Source: an uncultured Alphaproteobacteria bacterium
GTDB lineage: Bacteria > Pseudomonadota > Alphaproteobacteria > Geminicoccales > Geminicoccaceae
Reading direction: 5' to 3'
DNA length: 64,000 bases
NCBI GenBank assembly: GCA_937995535.1
Contig: CALKJU010000005.1
Location: 1-64,000 of the forward strand
Part shown: positions 1 through 7,983 of the stretch, in pieces
Layout: the number at the start of each line of letters is the position of its first letter
Numbering within the stretch: position 1 is the first letter of the stretch
Notes under the pieces: model-generated
The model's database searches: none
Seen by the model: only the letters and a program-made list of their open reading frames with translations
Told to the model about the DNA's origin: nothing
Made by a program: the position numbers and the translations under genes

Positions 1-487
1 CTGGGCCCGCTCGCAGCCGGCGGCGAGGAGGGAATCGTGCTCTCGCCGAGGCTCCGGGCGAGCCCAAGGGTCGCCTTGATGATCGCCTCGCCGTCCAGAT
101 CCCGCCCGACCTCGCCGATGAACGAGCGGCCGATCTTGATCGCGTCGACCGGCAGCCGCTCGAGGTTGGTCAGCGACGAGTAGGCGGTGCGAAATCGTCG
201 ATGGCGATGCTGCCGCCCATCTGCGACAGGCGGCGGAGCAGGCCGCCGACCCCGTCGCGGTCGGGGTCGATGAACAGGCTCTGGGTGAGCGCAACGCAGA
301 GCGCGGCAAGGTCGTGATCTTCGGCCGTGCCGCGTGGCGCTCGAAGATCGAATGACCGACGGCCGCGTCTCGGGCGATACCGAGCGGCTCCAGTGCTCGG
401 CGCATGCAGCAGCAGCGCCTCGAGCCGTGCCGACGGCTCCCGCTGCCGGCGACTGACCACGGACCGGAGCCGGCGGTTGCCCTTCAC
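1..487 (-). pseudogene. Decayed EAL-domain (c-di-GMP phosphodiesterase-like) gene remnant
   Basis: Read on the minus strand, one frame gives an EAL-domain segment with LTQSLFIDPDRDGVGGLLRR followed by GGSIAIDDF. The frame then stops near 170, while the expected continuation YSSLTNLERLPVDAIKIGRS is found in the next frame, so a frameshift lies near 175-185. Further on, SLGES is followed out of frame by LLAAGCERAQ, which matches the end of EAL domains, while the usual VVAEGVET stretch between them is missing. The upstream part (about 330-487) is also scrambled. These lesions show a dead gene. It may run on beyond position 1. Bases 488-601 hold nothing recognisable. Confidence 0.7.
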
Positions 488-601
488 CTCACCCCAGCGA
501 AGGTTGAACGGTTCGCTGCCCGAGCGACCTCATGCGTTCATCTGCCAGCCCGCAACCCGGCTCGACCGCACCGCGACGGAGGCGGGCGCGGTGACCCGCT
601 A

Positions 602-1510
602 CTAGGGAGATCCGCCCGGCGCCGGAGCGAGCCAATCGGCGACGATGGCGATCTGGTCCTGCGCCATCAGCGCCGGGGCATGGCCGACCGCGGGGATCGT
701 CACGCCCGCGGCGCATGGCCCGCGCCGCTGCATCGCGGCGAACGTCTCCGGCGTGAGCAGCTCGCTCTGCGCCCCGCGCAGCACGAGCACCGGACATCGT
801 ATCCGCTCCCACTGCTCCCACAGGTCGACATCCGCGTCGGCCAGTTCGGCGAAGGCCTGCGCGATGCGCGGATCGTAGTGCAGCCGCAGGCGCCCGCCGT
901 CGGCGCGCACGCTGTGTTCGGCGAGGTGGCGCCACTGCGCGTCGGTCAGCGGGCCGAATGGCGCGTGGATGCGGCGCAAGTACGCCTCGGCCTCGGCGAG
1001 GCTCGCGAACCCGGGATCGAGCCCGACATAGCCCTGGATCGTGCGCACCGCCTGACGCGGCAGGAACGGCCCTATGTCGTTCAGCACAAGGCGGCGGATC
1101 GGCGACTCCTGACCCGCGGCGATCGCCATCCCGATGAGCCCGCCCATCGAGGTGCCGACCCAGTCGACCGACTCGAGCCCGAGCAGGGCGAGCGCGCGAG
1201 CGAGCTGACGGGCGTAGACCGCGGCCCGGTAGTCGTTCGCATCGGCCAGCCACGAGCTGCGCCCGCGTCCGGCGACATCGAAGGCGAGCACGCGCGCGCC
1301 ACGCGCGGCCAACGCCTCGGCGAGCATGTCGAAGTCGTGTGCGTTGCGGGTCAGGCCGTGGACGCAGACGACCGTCCATGCCGGATTGGGCGCCCCCCAG
1401 TCGAGGTAGGCGAGGACCGTGTCCGCGTCCGGGCCGTCCAAGGCCACAGCATCTCGGCGGCAAACCTCGGAGCGGACGACAGAGCTGTCCTCAACCATGC
1501 CGCGGAGCAT
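602..1510 (-). CDS. Alpha/beta hydrolase
   Basis: The 302-residue product has the alpha/beta hydrolase fold signatures: the oxyanion motif VCVHGLTRNAHDF (about 48-60), the nucleophile elbow GTSMGG with Ser121 as probable nucleophile, and a late catalytic His in VGHAP near the C-terminus. A RGAQS segment near 245 probably precedes the acid residue. There is no signal peptide, so it is cytosolic. The substrate cannot be told from sequence. A second Met at residue 5 is an alternative start. It is transcribed away from the denitrification genes and has no evident partner. Confidence 0.85.
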   Translation of the reverse strand: MLRGMVEDSSVVRSEVCRRDAVALDGPDADTVLAYLDWGAPNPAWTVVCVHGLTRNAHDFDMLAEALAARGARVLAFDVAGRGRSSWLADANDYRAAVYARQLARALALLGLESVDWVGTSMGGLIGMAIAAGQESPIRRLVLNDIGPFLPRQAVRTIQGYVGLDPGFASLAEAEAYLRRIHAPFGPLTDAQWRHLAEHSVRADGGRLRLHYDPRIAQAFAELADADVDLWEQWERIRCPVLVLRGAQSELLTPETFAAMQRRGPCAAGVTIPAVGHAPALMAQDQIAIVADWLAPAPGGSP

Positions 1511-1602
1511 AGGTGTCGGCCACGTCGGCGTCGACGCGGCAACGGCGAGCAGTAGGCTGGCGCCCAGAATCGAGCTCAGTCAGCCATCACAGGCCCGGCC
1601 CG

Positions 1603-2388
1603 ATGCCCTTCCCACCGGAACGTATCGTCTGCCTCACCGAGGAGACCGTCGAGACCCTCTATCTCCTGGGCGAGGACCGACGGATCGTGGGGGTCTCCGG
1701 CTATGCGGTGCGGCCGCCACGGGTGCGGCGCGAGAAGCCGCGGGTCGCCGCGTTCGTCTCCGCCGACATCCCTAAGATCCTGGCGCTCCGGCCCGACCTC
1801 GTGCTGACCTTCTCGGATCTCCAGGCCGACATCGCCGCCGACTTGGTCCGCGCCGGCGTCGCCCTCCACGCCTTCAACCAGCGCGACGTGGCTGGCATCC
1901 TCGCCATGGTCCGGACGGTCGGCGCACTGGTCGACGCGCGCGAGAAGGGCGAACGGCTCGCCCGCGATCTCGAGCGGCGGCTGGAGGCCGTGCGGAACCG
2001 CCGCGTGGGGCGGCCGCGGCCGCGGGTCTACTTCGAGGAATGGGACGATCCGCTGATCGCCGGCATCGGCTGGGTCTCGGAGCTGATCGAGATCGCCGGC
2101 GGGATCGACGTGTTCACGGAGCTGCGCGGGGCGGCAGCGGCCAAGGATCGGATCGTCAGTCCGGACGCGGTGCTGGCGGCGCGTCCCGAGGTCATTCTGG
2201 CGTCCTGGTGCGGCAAGAAGGTGCGGCCCGAGCGCATCGCCCGGCGGCCGGGCTGGGCGGACCTGCCGGCGGTGGTCGCCGGGCGTGTCCACGAGATCAA
2301 GTCGCCGCTGATCCTGCAACCCGGCCCGGCGGCGTTGACCGACGGGCTGGACGCGATCGTCCGCGCGCTCGACAGCCTCTCACCCTAG
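1603..2388 (+). CDS. BtuF/FecB-type substrate-binding domain protein, no signal peptide
   Basis: The protein (261 residues from the Met at 1603) matches the periplasmic-binding fold of cobalamin and iron-siderophore ABC transporters. It opens with PERIVCLTEETVETLYLLG, continues with ADIPKILALRPDLVLTFSDLQ and ends with ALTDGLDAIVRAL. An upstream in-frame start at 1513 would add a low-complexity tail without a signal sequence, so 1603 is preferred. Without an export signal and without transporter genes nearby it is probably a cytosolic cobalamin/corrinoid-binding relative, though that is inference. Its 3' end overlaps the convergent apbE end by 9 bases. Confidence 0.75.
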   Translation: MPFPPERIVCLTEETVETLYLLGEDRRIVGVSGYAVRPPRVRREKPRVAAFVSADIPKILALRPDLVLTFSDLQADIAADLVRAGVALHAFNQRDVAGILAMVRTVGALVDAREKGERLARDLERRLEAVRNRRVGRPRPRVYFEEWDDPLIAGIGWVSELIEIAGGIDVFTELRGAAAAKDRIVSPDAVLAARPEVILASWCGKKVRPERIARRPGWADLPAVVAGRVHEIKSPLILQPGPAALTDGLDAIVRALDSLSP

Positions 2389-3294
2389 CCATGCACGCAC
2401 TCCGAGGCTCGGCAGGACGGCGAGGATCGACTCGCGCGCGGTGTCGTCCGCTACGACCAGCGCGGTCGACAGGGCGTCGGCGACGGCGGCGCGGGGCGCG
2501 CGTACGACCGCGTTCGGCGGTGCGGCAAGAGACACCGCCGCACGCGGATCGATCAGGTTGGGCCGTGCCGGATTGCCTCCGAGCGGAGGCGGCCCGGAGA
2601 CGGCGACGGCCTCGTCGCACAGCTCGAGCGGTCCCGCGGCAGTCGCCACCCGCCAGTGCCCGCTGGCTGGGTTCGACCCGATCGCGCGCGTCTCGCCGAG
2701 GCTGACGAGCGCGTGGTCGAGCCCGCCGTCGCGCAGCAGATCCGCCACCCGGTCGGTGATGTAGCCCTGCGCGATGCCGTTGAGCGTGATCGCCATGCCG
2801 GGCCGGGCCAGAACCACTGCGGCGCGCGCCACGTCGACCGCACGCCAGTCGATCAGCGCCGCGGCACGGGCCACCTCGCGGCGGTCCGGTGCACCGTCGC
2901 GCGCTGTCTCGGCGAGCACGCGCCACAGCGGCTGAACCGTCACGTCGAACGCCCCCCCGCTGAGCCCCGAGACCCGTGCCGCCAGCTCGAGGACCGCGAC
3001 CAGGTCCGCCGGTGGTCGGGCGAGACGCCCGTCGCGGTTGAGACGGCTGACGCTGCTGTCGCGTCGCTGCAGGCTGAAGATCCGGTCGAGACGATCGATC
3101 TCCGCCAGCGCCAGCGCGAGCAGCCGCCGCGCGCGAGCCGCATCGGGGTGATCGAGGGTCAGCGAGGCCTGCGCCCCGAGCGCCGAGCCCACCCAACGGA
3201 GCACCGGACGCTCGGTGCGCGATCCGGACAGGCCGACGCAGGCCGCGGCCGCCGCGGTGATCTGCAGGACGCGACGGCGGCGGAGGTACGACAT
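2380..3294 (-). CDS. apbE: FAD:protein FMN transferase ApbE
   Basis: ApbE attaches FMN covalently to a Thr or Ser of exported flavoproteins, using FAD as donor. The sequence shows the family core: LNRDGRLARPPADL, SGGAFDVTVQPLW, NGIAQGYITDRVADLL and a C-terminal ADALSTALVVA stretch. The N-terminus RRRRVLQITAAAAA is a twin-arginine-like signal, so it is exported. A GTG at 3318, one base after the cytochrome c stop, is an alternative start. It lies directly downstream of the cytochrome c gene and shares its promoter. Its likely client is the FMN-binding domain of NirI (22046-24082), because NosR/NirI proteins need this modification. Confidence 0.9.
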   Translation of the reverse strand: MSYLRRRRVLQITAAAAACVGLSGSRTERPVLRWVGSALGAQASLTLDHPDAARARRLLALALAEIDRLDRIFSLQRRDSSVSRLNRDGRLARPPADLVAVLELAARVSGLSGGAFDVTVQPLWRVLAETARDGAPDRREVARAAALIDWRAVDVARAAVVLARPGMAITLNGIAQGYITDRVADLLRDGGLDHALVSLGETRAIGSNPASGHWRVATAAGPLELCDEAVAVSGPPPLGGNPARPNLIDPRAAVSLAAPPNAVVRAPRAAVADALSTALVVADDTARESILAVLPSLGVRAWLG

Positions 3295-3319
3295 CCCCAC
3301 CGCGGGCCGCCCGCTCACC

Positions 3320-3694
3320 TCACGAGCAGCACTTGCTCTCGATGAAGGCGATCAGGTCCTCGACCTCGTCGTCCTTCTTGAGACCGCCGAAGACCATCTT
3401 GTTGCCGGGGATGAACTCCTTCGGCCGTCGCGAGTACTCGGCGATCGTCTCGGCGTCCCAGACCACGCCTGAGCCCAACATCGCCTCGGAGTATTTGAAG
3501 CCGGGAACAGTACCTGCCTTCCGGCCGATCACGCCCTGCAGGGTCGGCCCGACCTTGTTCTTGTCCGAGGCGATCTCGTGACAGGTCTTGCACTTGGCGA
3601 AGACCTTCTCGCCCTTGACCGGATCTCCGTCGGCGCGGGCCTCTGGCCCGAGCGCGAGAATTACAGCGGCGGACAGCGTCGCTAGCGTGCGCAT
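3320..3694 (-). CDS. Class I cytochrome c (cytochrome c2/c550 type)
   Basis: The 124-residue precursor has a signal peptide (MRTLATLSAAVILALGPEARA), a single heme-binding CKTCH (C35, C38, H39) and a probable axial Met100 in PGNKMVFGG. It should be a soluble periplasmic electron carrier. The gene is divergent from the NO reductase genes across a shared Dnr-type box at 3755-3768. It is therefore a good candidate electron donor to the CuA subunit of that reductase or to NirS. A Cys pair at the very C-terminus (KCCS) is unusual for this family. A longer in-frame start at 3769 would overlap the regulatory box and put residues before the signal peptide. Confidence 0.9.
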   Translation of the reverse strand: MRTLATLSAAVILALGPEARADGDPVKGEKVFAKCKTCHEIASDKNKVGPTLQGVIGRKAGTVPGFKYSEAMLGSGVVWDAETIAEYSRRPKEFIPGNKMVFGGLKKDDEVEDLIAFIESKCCS

Positions 3695-3754
3695 CGGACC
3701 TCCCGGGGCGGCATCTCTGCGGCGACCCAGAGTAGGGCCGCCGCCGCCCTTTCC

Positions 3755-3768
3755 CTTGACCGCGATCA
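3755..3768. promoter_or_regulatory. Dnr/FNR-family binding box
   Basis: TTGACCGCGATCAA is a 14-bp near-palindrome of the FNR/DNR/NNR type (TTGAN-N4-NTCAA). It lies between the divergent cytochrome c (start 3694) and NO reductase operon (start 3832). Its centre is 70 bp from the plus-strand start codon and 67 bp from the minus-strand one, so it can drive both. The regulator encoded at 24152-24907 is the obvious candidate. Confidence 0.8.
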
Positions 3769-3831
3769 AGGCGGACAGGCCGCGGCCGGCCCAAGCATGG
3801 AGCCGTGCCTAGACCGACGGGAGCCGGACCC

Positions 3832-3996
3832 ATGGCCGAACCGACCGCCGCGCCGACCGCCCGCGAGCGGGTGCCGTTCATGCAGCGCCTGCTCGACAAT
3901 CCCTTCCTGCTCTTGTTCCTCGGCGTGACCTCCCCGGCGGTGTTGTACCTGCTGTGGGGCGTCATGGAGCTGAGCCAGATCCCGATCGCCCGCTAG
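3832..3996 (+). CDS. Small single-span membrane subunit of the NO reductase operon
   Basis: This 54-residue protein has one transmembrane helix (LLLFLGVTSPAVLYLLWGVM) after a short polar N-terminus. The ATG at 3832 is preceded by GGGAG at a suitable distance; a GTG at 3805 is possible but lacks a clear ribosome site. It ends 10 bases before the CuA subunit gene, and a strong AGGGAGG lies between them. Small single-helix subunits are common in heme-copper oxidase operons. I do not recognise a named family. It is the first gene after the Dnr box. Confidence 0.7.
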   Translation: MAEPTAAPTARERVPFMQRLLDNPFLLLFLGVTSPAVLYLLWGVMELSQIPIAR

Positions 3997-4006
3997 GGAG
4001 GACGCC

Positions 4007-4561
4007 ATGGCCATCCAGCCACCCGAGACACGGATCTGGTGGAACGAGCCGGTCGCCCGCGGCGAGCTCGTCTGGATCGTGATCGCGTTCCTCTGGGGCG
4101 TCATCATGTTCTTCATGATGATCTGGTGGCACCTGGAGGGCCGGCAGAACCTCTCGACGGAGGTCTACCGCATCGCCCCCGACGTGTTCGTCAGTCGCAC
4201 CGAGGCGTTCACCGAGACTTACCAGGTCGGCGAGGAAGGCGAGAGTGGCGTGCCGCTGGTCCGGCCGCCCCCCGGCAGCGATGTCTACCTGCTGGGGCGC
4301 CTGTGGGAGTGGTGGCCGGTGCTCGAGCTCGAGCGCGGCCAGACCTACCGCCTGCACCTGTCGTCGGCGGACTGGCAGCACGGCCTGTCGCTGCAACCCG
4401 TGAACATCAACGTGCAGGTCCACCCGGGAATCGAGCACGTGCTGACCATCACGCCGACGACGAGCGGGGTGTTCGGCATCGTCTGCAACGAGTTCTGCGG
4501 CGCCGGTCACCATCAGATGACCGGGCGCATCCGCGTCGTCGACGCGGCAGCGGGAGGCTGA
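4007..4561 (+). CDS. Heme-copper oxidoreductase subunit II with CuA site (alternative NO reductase)
   Basis: The 184-residue protein has an N-terminal membrane helix (about 20-42) followed by a periplasmic cupredoxin domain. All CuA ligands are visible: His125 in DWQHGL, then C160-NEF-C164-GAG-H168-HQ-M171, with Glu162 also in place. It therefore accepts electrons from a cytochrome c, unlike the cytochrome c subunit of classical cNOR. The preceding small gene and following subunit I gene are close and co-directional. The strong ribosome site AGGGAGG precedes the ATG. CuA is also found in terminal oxidases; the assignment to NO reduction rests on subunit I and the gene context. Confidence 0.9.
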   Translation: MAIQPPETRIWWNEPVARGELVWIVIAFLWGVIMFFMMIWWHLEGRQNLSTEVYRIAPDVFVSRTEAFTETYQVGEEGESGVPLVRPPPGSDVYLLGRLWEWWPVLELERGQTYRLHLSSADWQHGLSLQPVNINVQVHPGIEHVLTITPTTSGVFGIVCNEFCGAGHHQMTGRIRVVDAAAGG

Positions 4562-4564
4562 GCC

Positions 4565-6304
4565 ATGGCCACGAGCGCAGCCCAGGCGGGGATGATCGGC
4601 GCCCTCGCGGCGCGATTCCGCTCCTGCCCGGTGACCGGTCTGCAGATCGACCTCGCGGCGGAGCGCTTGATCAAGGCGAACGCGATCGCGGCGGTCGTCT
4701 TCCTGGCGATCGGCGGCGTCTTCGGCCTGCTCGTCGCGCTGACCCGCTGGCCGGCCGTACACCTCCTTTCCTCGGACATGTTCTACCTCGTGCTCACCGC
4801 GCACGGCCTCGACGTGCTGCTCTTGTGGATCATCTTCTTCGAAATTGCCGTCCTCTACTTCGCCTCGGCGATCCTGCTGAACAGCCGCCTCGCCGCGCCG
4901 CGCCTCGGCTGGGTCGCCTTCGCGCTGATGCTGATCGGCGGGCTGCTCACCAACGTCGCCGTGCTCCAGGGCGACTCCAGCGTGATGTTCACCTCCTATG
5001 TGCCGATGCAGGCGTCGCCGAACTTCTATCTCGGCCTGATCCTGTTCGCCGTCGGCGCCCTGATCGGCTGCTGCATCTTCCTCGGCACGCTGGTCATCGC
5101 CAAGGACGAGCAGACCTATGAGGGCTCGATCCCGCTCGTCACCTTCGGCGCGCTCACCGCCTGCATCATCGCCTTCTTCACCCTCGCCTCCGGCGCGGTG
5201 ATCCTGATTCCGACCTGGCTCTGGTCGCTCGGCTACATCAGCCACATCGACACGGTGATGTACAAGCTGGTGTGGTGGGGGATGGGCCACAGTTCGCAGC
5301 AGATCAACGTCTCGGCCCATGTCGCGATCTGGTACCTGATCGCTGCCGTCACGGTCGGCGCCAAGCCGCTCTCGGAGAAGGTCAGCCGCGGCGCGTTCCT
5401 GATGTACATCCTGTTCCTGCAGCTCGCCTCGGCGCACCACATGCTGGTCGAGCCCGGGCTGAGCTCCGAGTGGAAGGTGTTCAACACCTCCTACGCCATG
5501 TACCTCGCCGTGCTCGGCAGCATGATCCACGGCATGACCGTGCCGGGTGCCATCGAGGCGGCGCAGCGCAAGAACGGCTACGTCAACGGCGCCTTCGAAT
5601 GGCTGCGCAAGGCGCCGTGGAACAATCCGGCCTTCGCCGGAATGTTCCTGTCGCTGGTGCTGTTCGGCTTCCTCGGCGGCATCTCGGGGGTCGTGCTCGG
5701 CACCGAGCAGATCAACATCATGATGCACAACACGCTGTACGTACCCGGGCATTTCCACGCCACCGTGGTCACCGGCACGACGCTCGCCTTCATGGCCGTC
5801 ACCTACCTGGTGCTGCCGCTGATCTTCCAGCGCGAAGTGGCGTTCCCCAAGCTGGCCCGGATCCAGCCCTACCTGTTCGCGATCGGCGCCGGCGGGATCT
5901 CGCTGTTCATGATGGGTGCGGGGACCCTCGGCGTGTCACGCCGTCACTGGGACATCACCTTCAGCGACGCGACGCTCGCCTTCGACTACCCGGCCGCCGC
6001 CTTCCTGATGCTCGGGCTCAACGGGCTGTTCGCGATCCTCGCCACCGTCGGCGGTGCGCTCTACGTCATCATCGCCGTCTGGACGATCCTGTTCGGCCGC
6101 CGGGTGACCGCCGAGAACGCGCTCGCGGCGCTCGGGCCGATGCCACCGCGCCTGCAGGTGCACACCGCGGTGGCCGAGTACGGCAGCGCGGGAACCTGGC
6201 ACCTGCCCGGGACCTACATCCTGATCTCGGTCTTCTTCGTCAGCTTCGTGCTGTACTACTTCGTCAACTGGAAGTACCTCTCCGAGCTGTGGCCGATGGG
6301 CTGA
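4565..6304 (+). CDS. Heme-copper subunit I, eNOR-like NO reductase (Gln in place of cross-linked Tyr)
   Basis: This 579-residue, about 14-helix protein has the heme-copper ligand set. His80 (TAHGLD) and His398 bind the low-spin heme, His396 in GHFHAT binds the high-spin heme, and His242, His291 and His292 would bind CuB. The residue four after His242, which is Tyr in B- and A-type oxygen reductases (HxxxY), is Gln246 here (HSSQQ). Loss of that Tyr argues against O2 reduction. A Gln there, with a CuA subunit, fits the B-family-derived alternative NO reductases (eNOR and relatives). Co-location with nirS, nnrU, hemerythrin and a Dnr box supports the NO role. The exact subfamily needs a tree. 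Confidence 0.85.
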   Translation: MATSAAQAGMIGALAARFRSCPVTGLQIDLAAERLIKANAIAAVVFLAIGGVFGLLVALTRWPAVHLLSSDMFYLVLTAHGLDVLLLWIIFFEIAVLYFASAILLNSRLAAPRLGWVAFALMLIGGLLTNVAVLQGDSSVMFTSYVPMQASPNFYLGLILFAVGALIGCCIFLGTLVIAKDEQTYEGSIPLVTFGALTACIIAFFTLASGAVILIPTWLWSLGYISHIDTVMYKLVWWGMGHSSQQINVSAHVAIWYLIAAVTVGAKPLSEKVSRGAFLMYILFLQLASAHHMLVEPGLSSEWKVFNTSYAMYLAVLGSMIHGMTVPGAIEAAQRKNGYVNGAFEWLRKAPWNNPAFAGMFLSLVLFGFLGGISGVVLGTEQINIMMHNTLYVPGHFHATVVTGTTLAFMAVTYLVLPLIFQREVAFPKLARIQPYLFAIGAGGISLFMMGAGTLGVSRRHWDITFSDATLAFDYPAAAFLMLGLNGLFAILATVGGALYVIIAVWTILFGRRVTAENALAALGPMPPRLQVHTAVAEYGSAGTWHLPGTYILISVFFVSFVLYYFVNWKYLSELWPMG

Positions 6305-6316
6305 GGACCTCGACCC

Positions 6317-7192
6317 GTGACCACACGCGCCGCCACTTTTCTCGACGTCTTCAAGCCGCGGATCGGCATCGTCATCATGCTCGCCGCGCTCGGCGGGGTG
6401 GCGGTCAGTCCTGGTGCCCTCCCCGACACCTGGCGGATCGCCGCCGTGGCGCTCGCCGTGTTCGTCGCCTCGCTCAGCTCTGGTGCCTTCAACCAATGGG
6501 CCGAGCGTGACCTCGACGCGCGGATGCGGCGGACCGCGCGTCGGCCCTTCGCCAGCGGCCGCTACAAGGCGGGGCCCGGCTGGCTCGCGATCATCGCCGC
6601 GCTGCTCGCCGCTGCCGTGGCTCTCGCCGCGCTCGCCGGCAATGCCTGGGCGGCCCTCTACACCTTCCTCGGCGCGTTCACCTACGGTGTGATCTACACC
6701 TTGTGGCTGAAGCGGCGGAGCTGGACCAACATCGTCGTCGGCGGGCTCGCCGGCAGCTTCGCCGTGCTCGCCGGAGCCGCCGCGGTCGACCCGGCGCCGA
6801 GCGTCGCCCCGATCCTGCTGGCCGTCGTCCTGTTCCTGTGGACGCCGCCGCATTTCTGGAGCCTCGCCATGGCTGCCCGCGAGGACTATGCTCGCGCCGG
6901 CGTGCCGATGCTCCCGGTCGTCGCCGGTGACGCGACGTGCGCCAAGGTGATCCTCGCGCACACCGTGGCACTGTCGTTGGTCGCGCTGCTCCCCGCCCTC
7001 TACGGCATGGGTATGATCTATCTCGCGGCGGCGCTGGTCGGCGGCGCCTGGTTCACCCAGGCGAGCATCGCGCTGGTCCGCGAACCGTCGCGCGTCCAGG
7101 CGATGCGCACCTTCGGCGCCTCGCTGGCGCAACTGGCCCTCCTGCTCAGCGGTGCCATGCTCGACCGCTGGCTGCTCGGCGCGACTGCATGA
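6317..7192 (+). CDS. ctaB: Protoheme IX farnesyltransferase (heme O synthase)
   Basis: The 291-residue membrane protein is a UbiA-superfamily prenyltransferase that converts heme B to heme O. The first Asp-rich motif is clear in NQWAERDLDARMRRTARRP (about residues 57-75), followed by multiple membrane helices and PPHFWSLAMAAREDYARAGV, typical of CtaB/CyoE. It lies in the NO reductase operon, 12 bases after subunit I, and its stop overlaps the sco start (ATGA). This suggests that subunit I carries an O- or A-type heme, since no CtaA homologue is seen here. Confidence 0.93.
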   Translation: MTTRAATFLDVFKPRIGIVIMLAALGGVAVSPGALPDTWRIAAVALAVFVASLSSGAFNQWAERDLDARMRRTARRPFASGRYKAGPGWLAIIAALLAAAVALAALAGNAWAALYTFLGAFTYGVIYTLWLKRRSWTNIVVGGLAGSFAVLAGAAAVDPAPSVAPILLAVVLFLWTPPHFWSLAMAAREDYARAGVPMLPVVAGDATCAKVILAHTVALSLVALLPALYGMGMIYLAAALVGGAWFTQASIALVREPSRVQAMRTFGASLAQLALLLSGAMLDRWLLGATA

Positions 7193-7983
7193 GCCTGCGG
7201 TGGGTCGTCCTGCTCGCCGCGCTGCTGGTCTCGGCCGAACCGGCCGCGGCCCGCGCGCCGCTCAGCGAGGAAGAGGCCCTGGCCATCTCGGAGGCTGCGC
7301 TCGGCGGCACCCTGCCCGACCTGACGCTCGTCGACGACACGGGCCGCAGCGTCGCGCTCGCCGAGTTCCGTGACCGCCCGCTCCTCGTGAACCTGGTCTA
7401 CACCGGCTGCACGGACGTCTGCCCGACCATCGTCGCGAGTCTCCATCCGGCCGTGGAGGTGGCACAGGCGGCGCTCGGCCGGGACAGCTTCGCCGTGATC
7501 ACGGTCGGTTTCGACGCTCGCGGCGACAGCCCCAGCCGGATGCGCAGCTTCGCCCGGGCGCAGGGAGTGAGCCTGCCCAACTGGCATTTCCTCTCGGGCT
7601 CCGCCGAGACCGTCCAGGCTCTCAGCCGCGCCGTCGGCTTCACCTTCTACCCGTCGCCCGCCGGATTCGACCACATGGCCCAGGTGAGCGTCGTCGACGC
7701 GCAGGGCCGTGTCTACCAGCAGGTCTATGGCGGCGTGTTCGAGCCGCCGGCGATCGTCGAACCGCTCAAGGATCTGGTGCTGGGCCGCGAGCGCTCGATC
7801 TGGTCGGCGCAAGGACTGGTCGACCGCGTCCGCCTCATCTGCACGGTCTACAACCCCAACACCGGCCGGTACTATTTCAGCTACGCGATCTTCATCGGGA
7901 TCGCGGTCGGCGGTGCCAGCCTGCTCCTTGTCCTGGGCTTCCTGATCCACGAGTGGCGGCGCGCCCGACCCGGCCCGGCCTGA
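7189..7983 (+). CDS. SCO1/SenC copper chaperone with extra C-terminal membrane helix
   Basis: The 264-residue protein has a signal peptide (about 1-21), a thioredoxin-like SCO domain with the copper-binding CTDVC and the distal His in FDHMAQ, and then a C-terminal transmembrane helix (ISCO domain ends near 220, helix about 230-253). SCO proteins load CuA, so it should metallate the subunit II encoded at 4007-4561. Its ATG overlaps the ctaB stop and its own stop overlaps the next start, so translation is probably coupled. A C-terminal membrane anchor is less usual than the N-terminal anchor of most SCO proteins. Confidence 0.88.
   Translation: MSLRWVVLLAALLVSAEPAAARAPLSEEEALAISEAALGGTLPDLTLVDDTGRSVALAEFRDRPLLVNLVYTGCTDVCPTIVASLHPAVEVAQAALGRDSFAVITVGFDARGDSPSRMRSFARAQGVSLPNWHFLSGSAETVQALSRAVGFTFYPSPAGFDHMAQVSVVDAQGRVYQQVYGGVFEPPAIVEPLKDLVLGRERSIWSAQGLVDRVRLICTVYNPNTGRYYFSYAIFIGIAVGGASLLLVLGFLIHEWRRARPGPA

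Noticed and set aside
4565-6304. Annotation as an ordinary B-type cytochrome c oxidase subunit I
   Set aside because: The residue at the cross-linked Tyr position is Gln246, and the operon contains nnrU, hemerythrin and a Dnr box.
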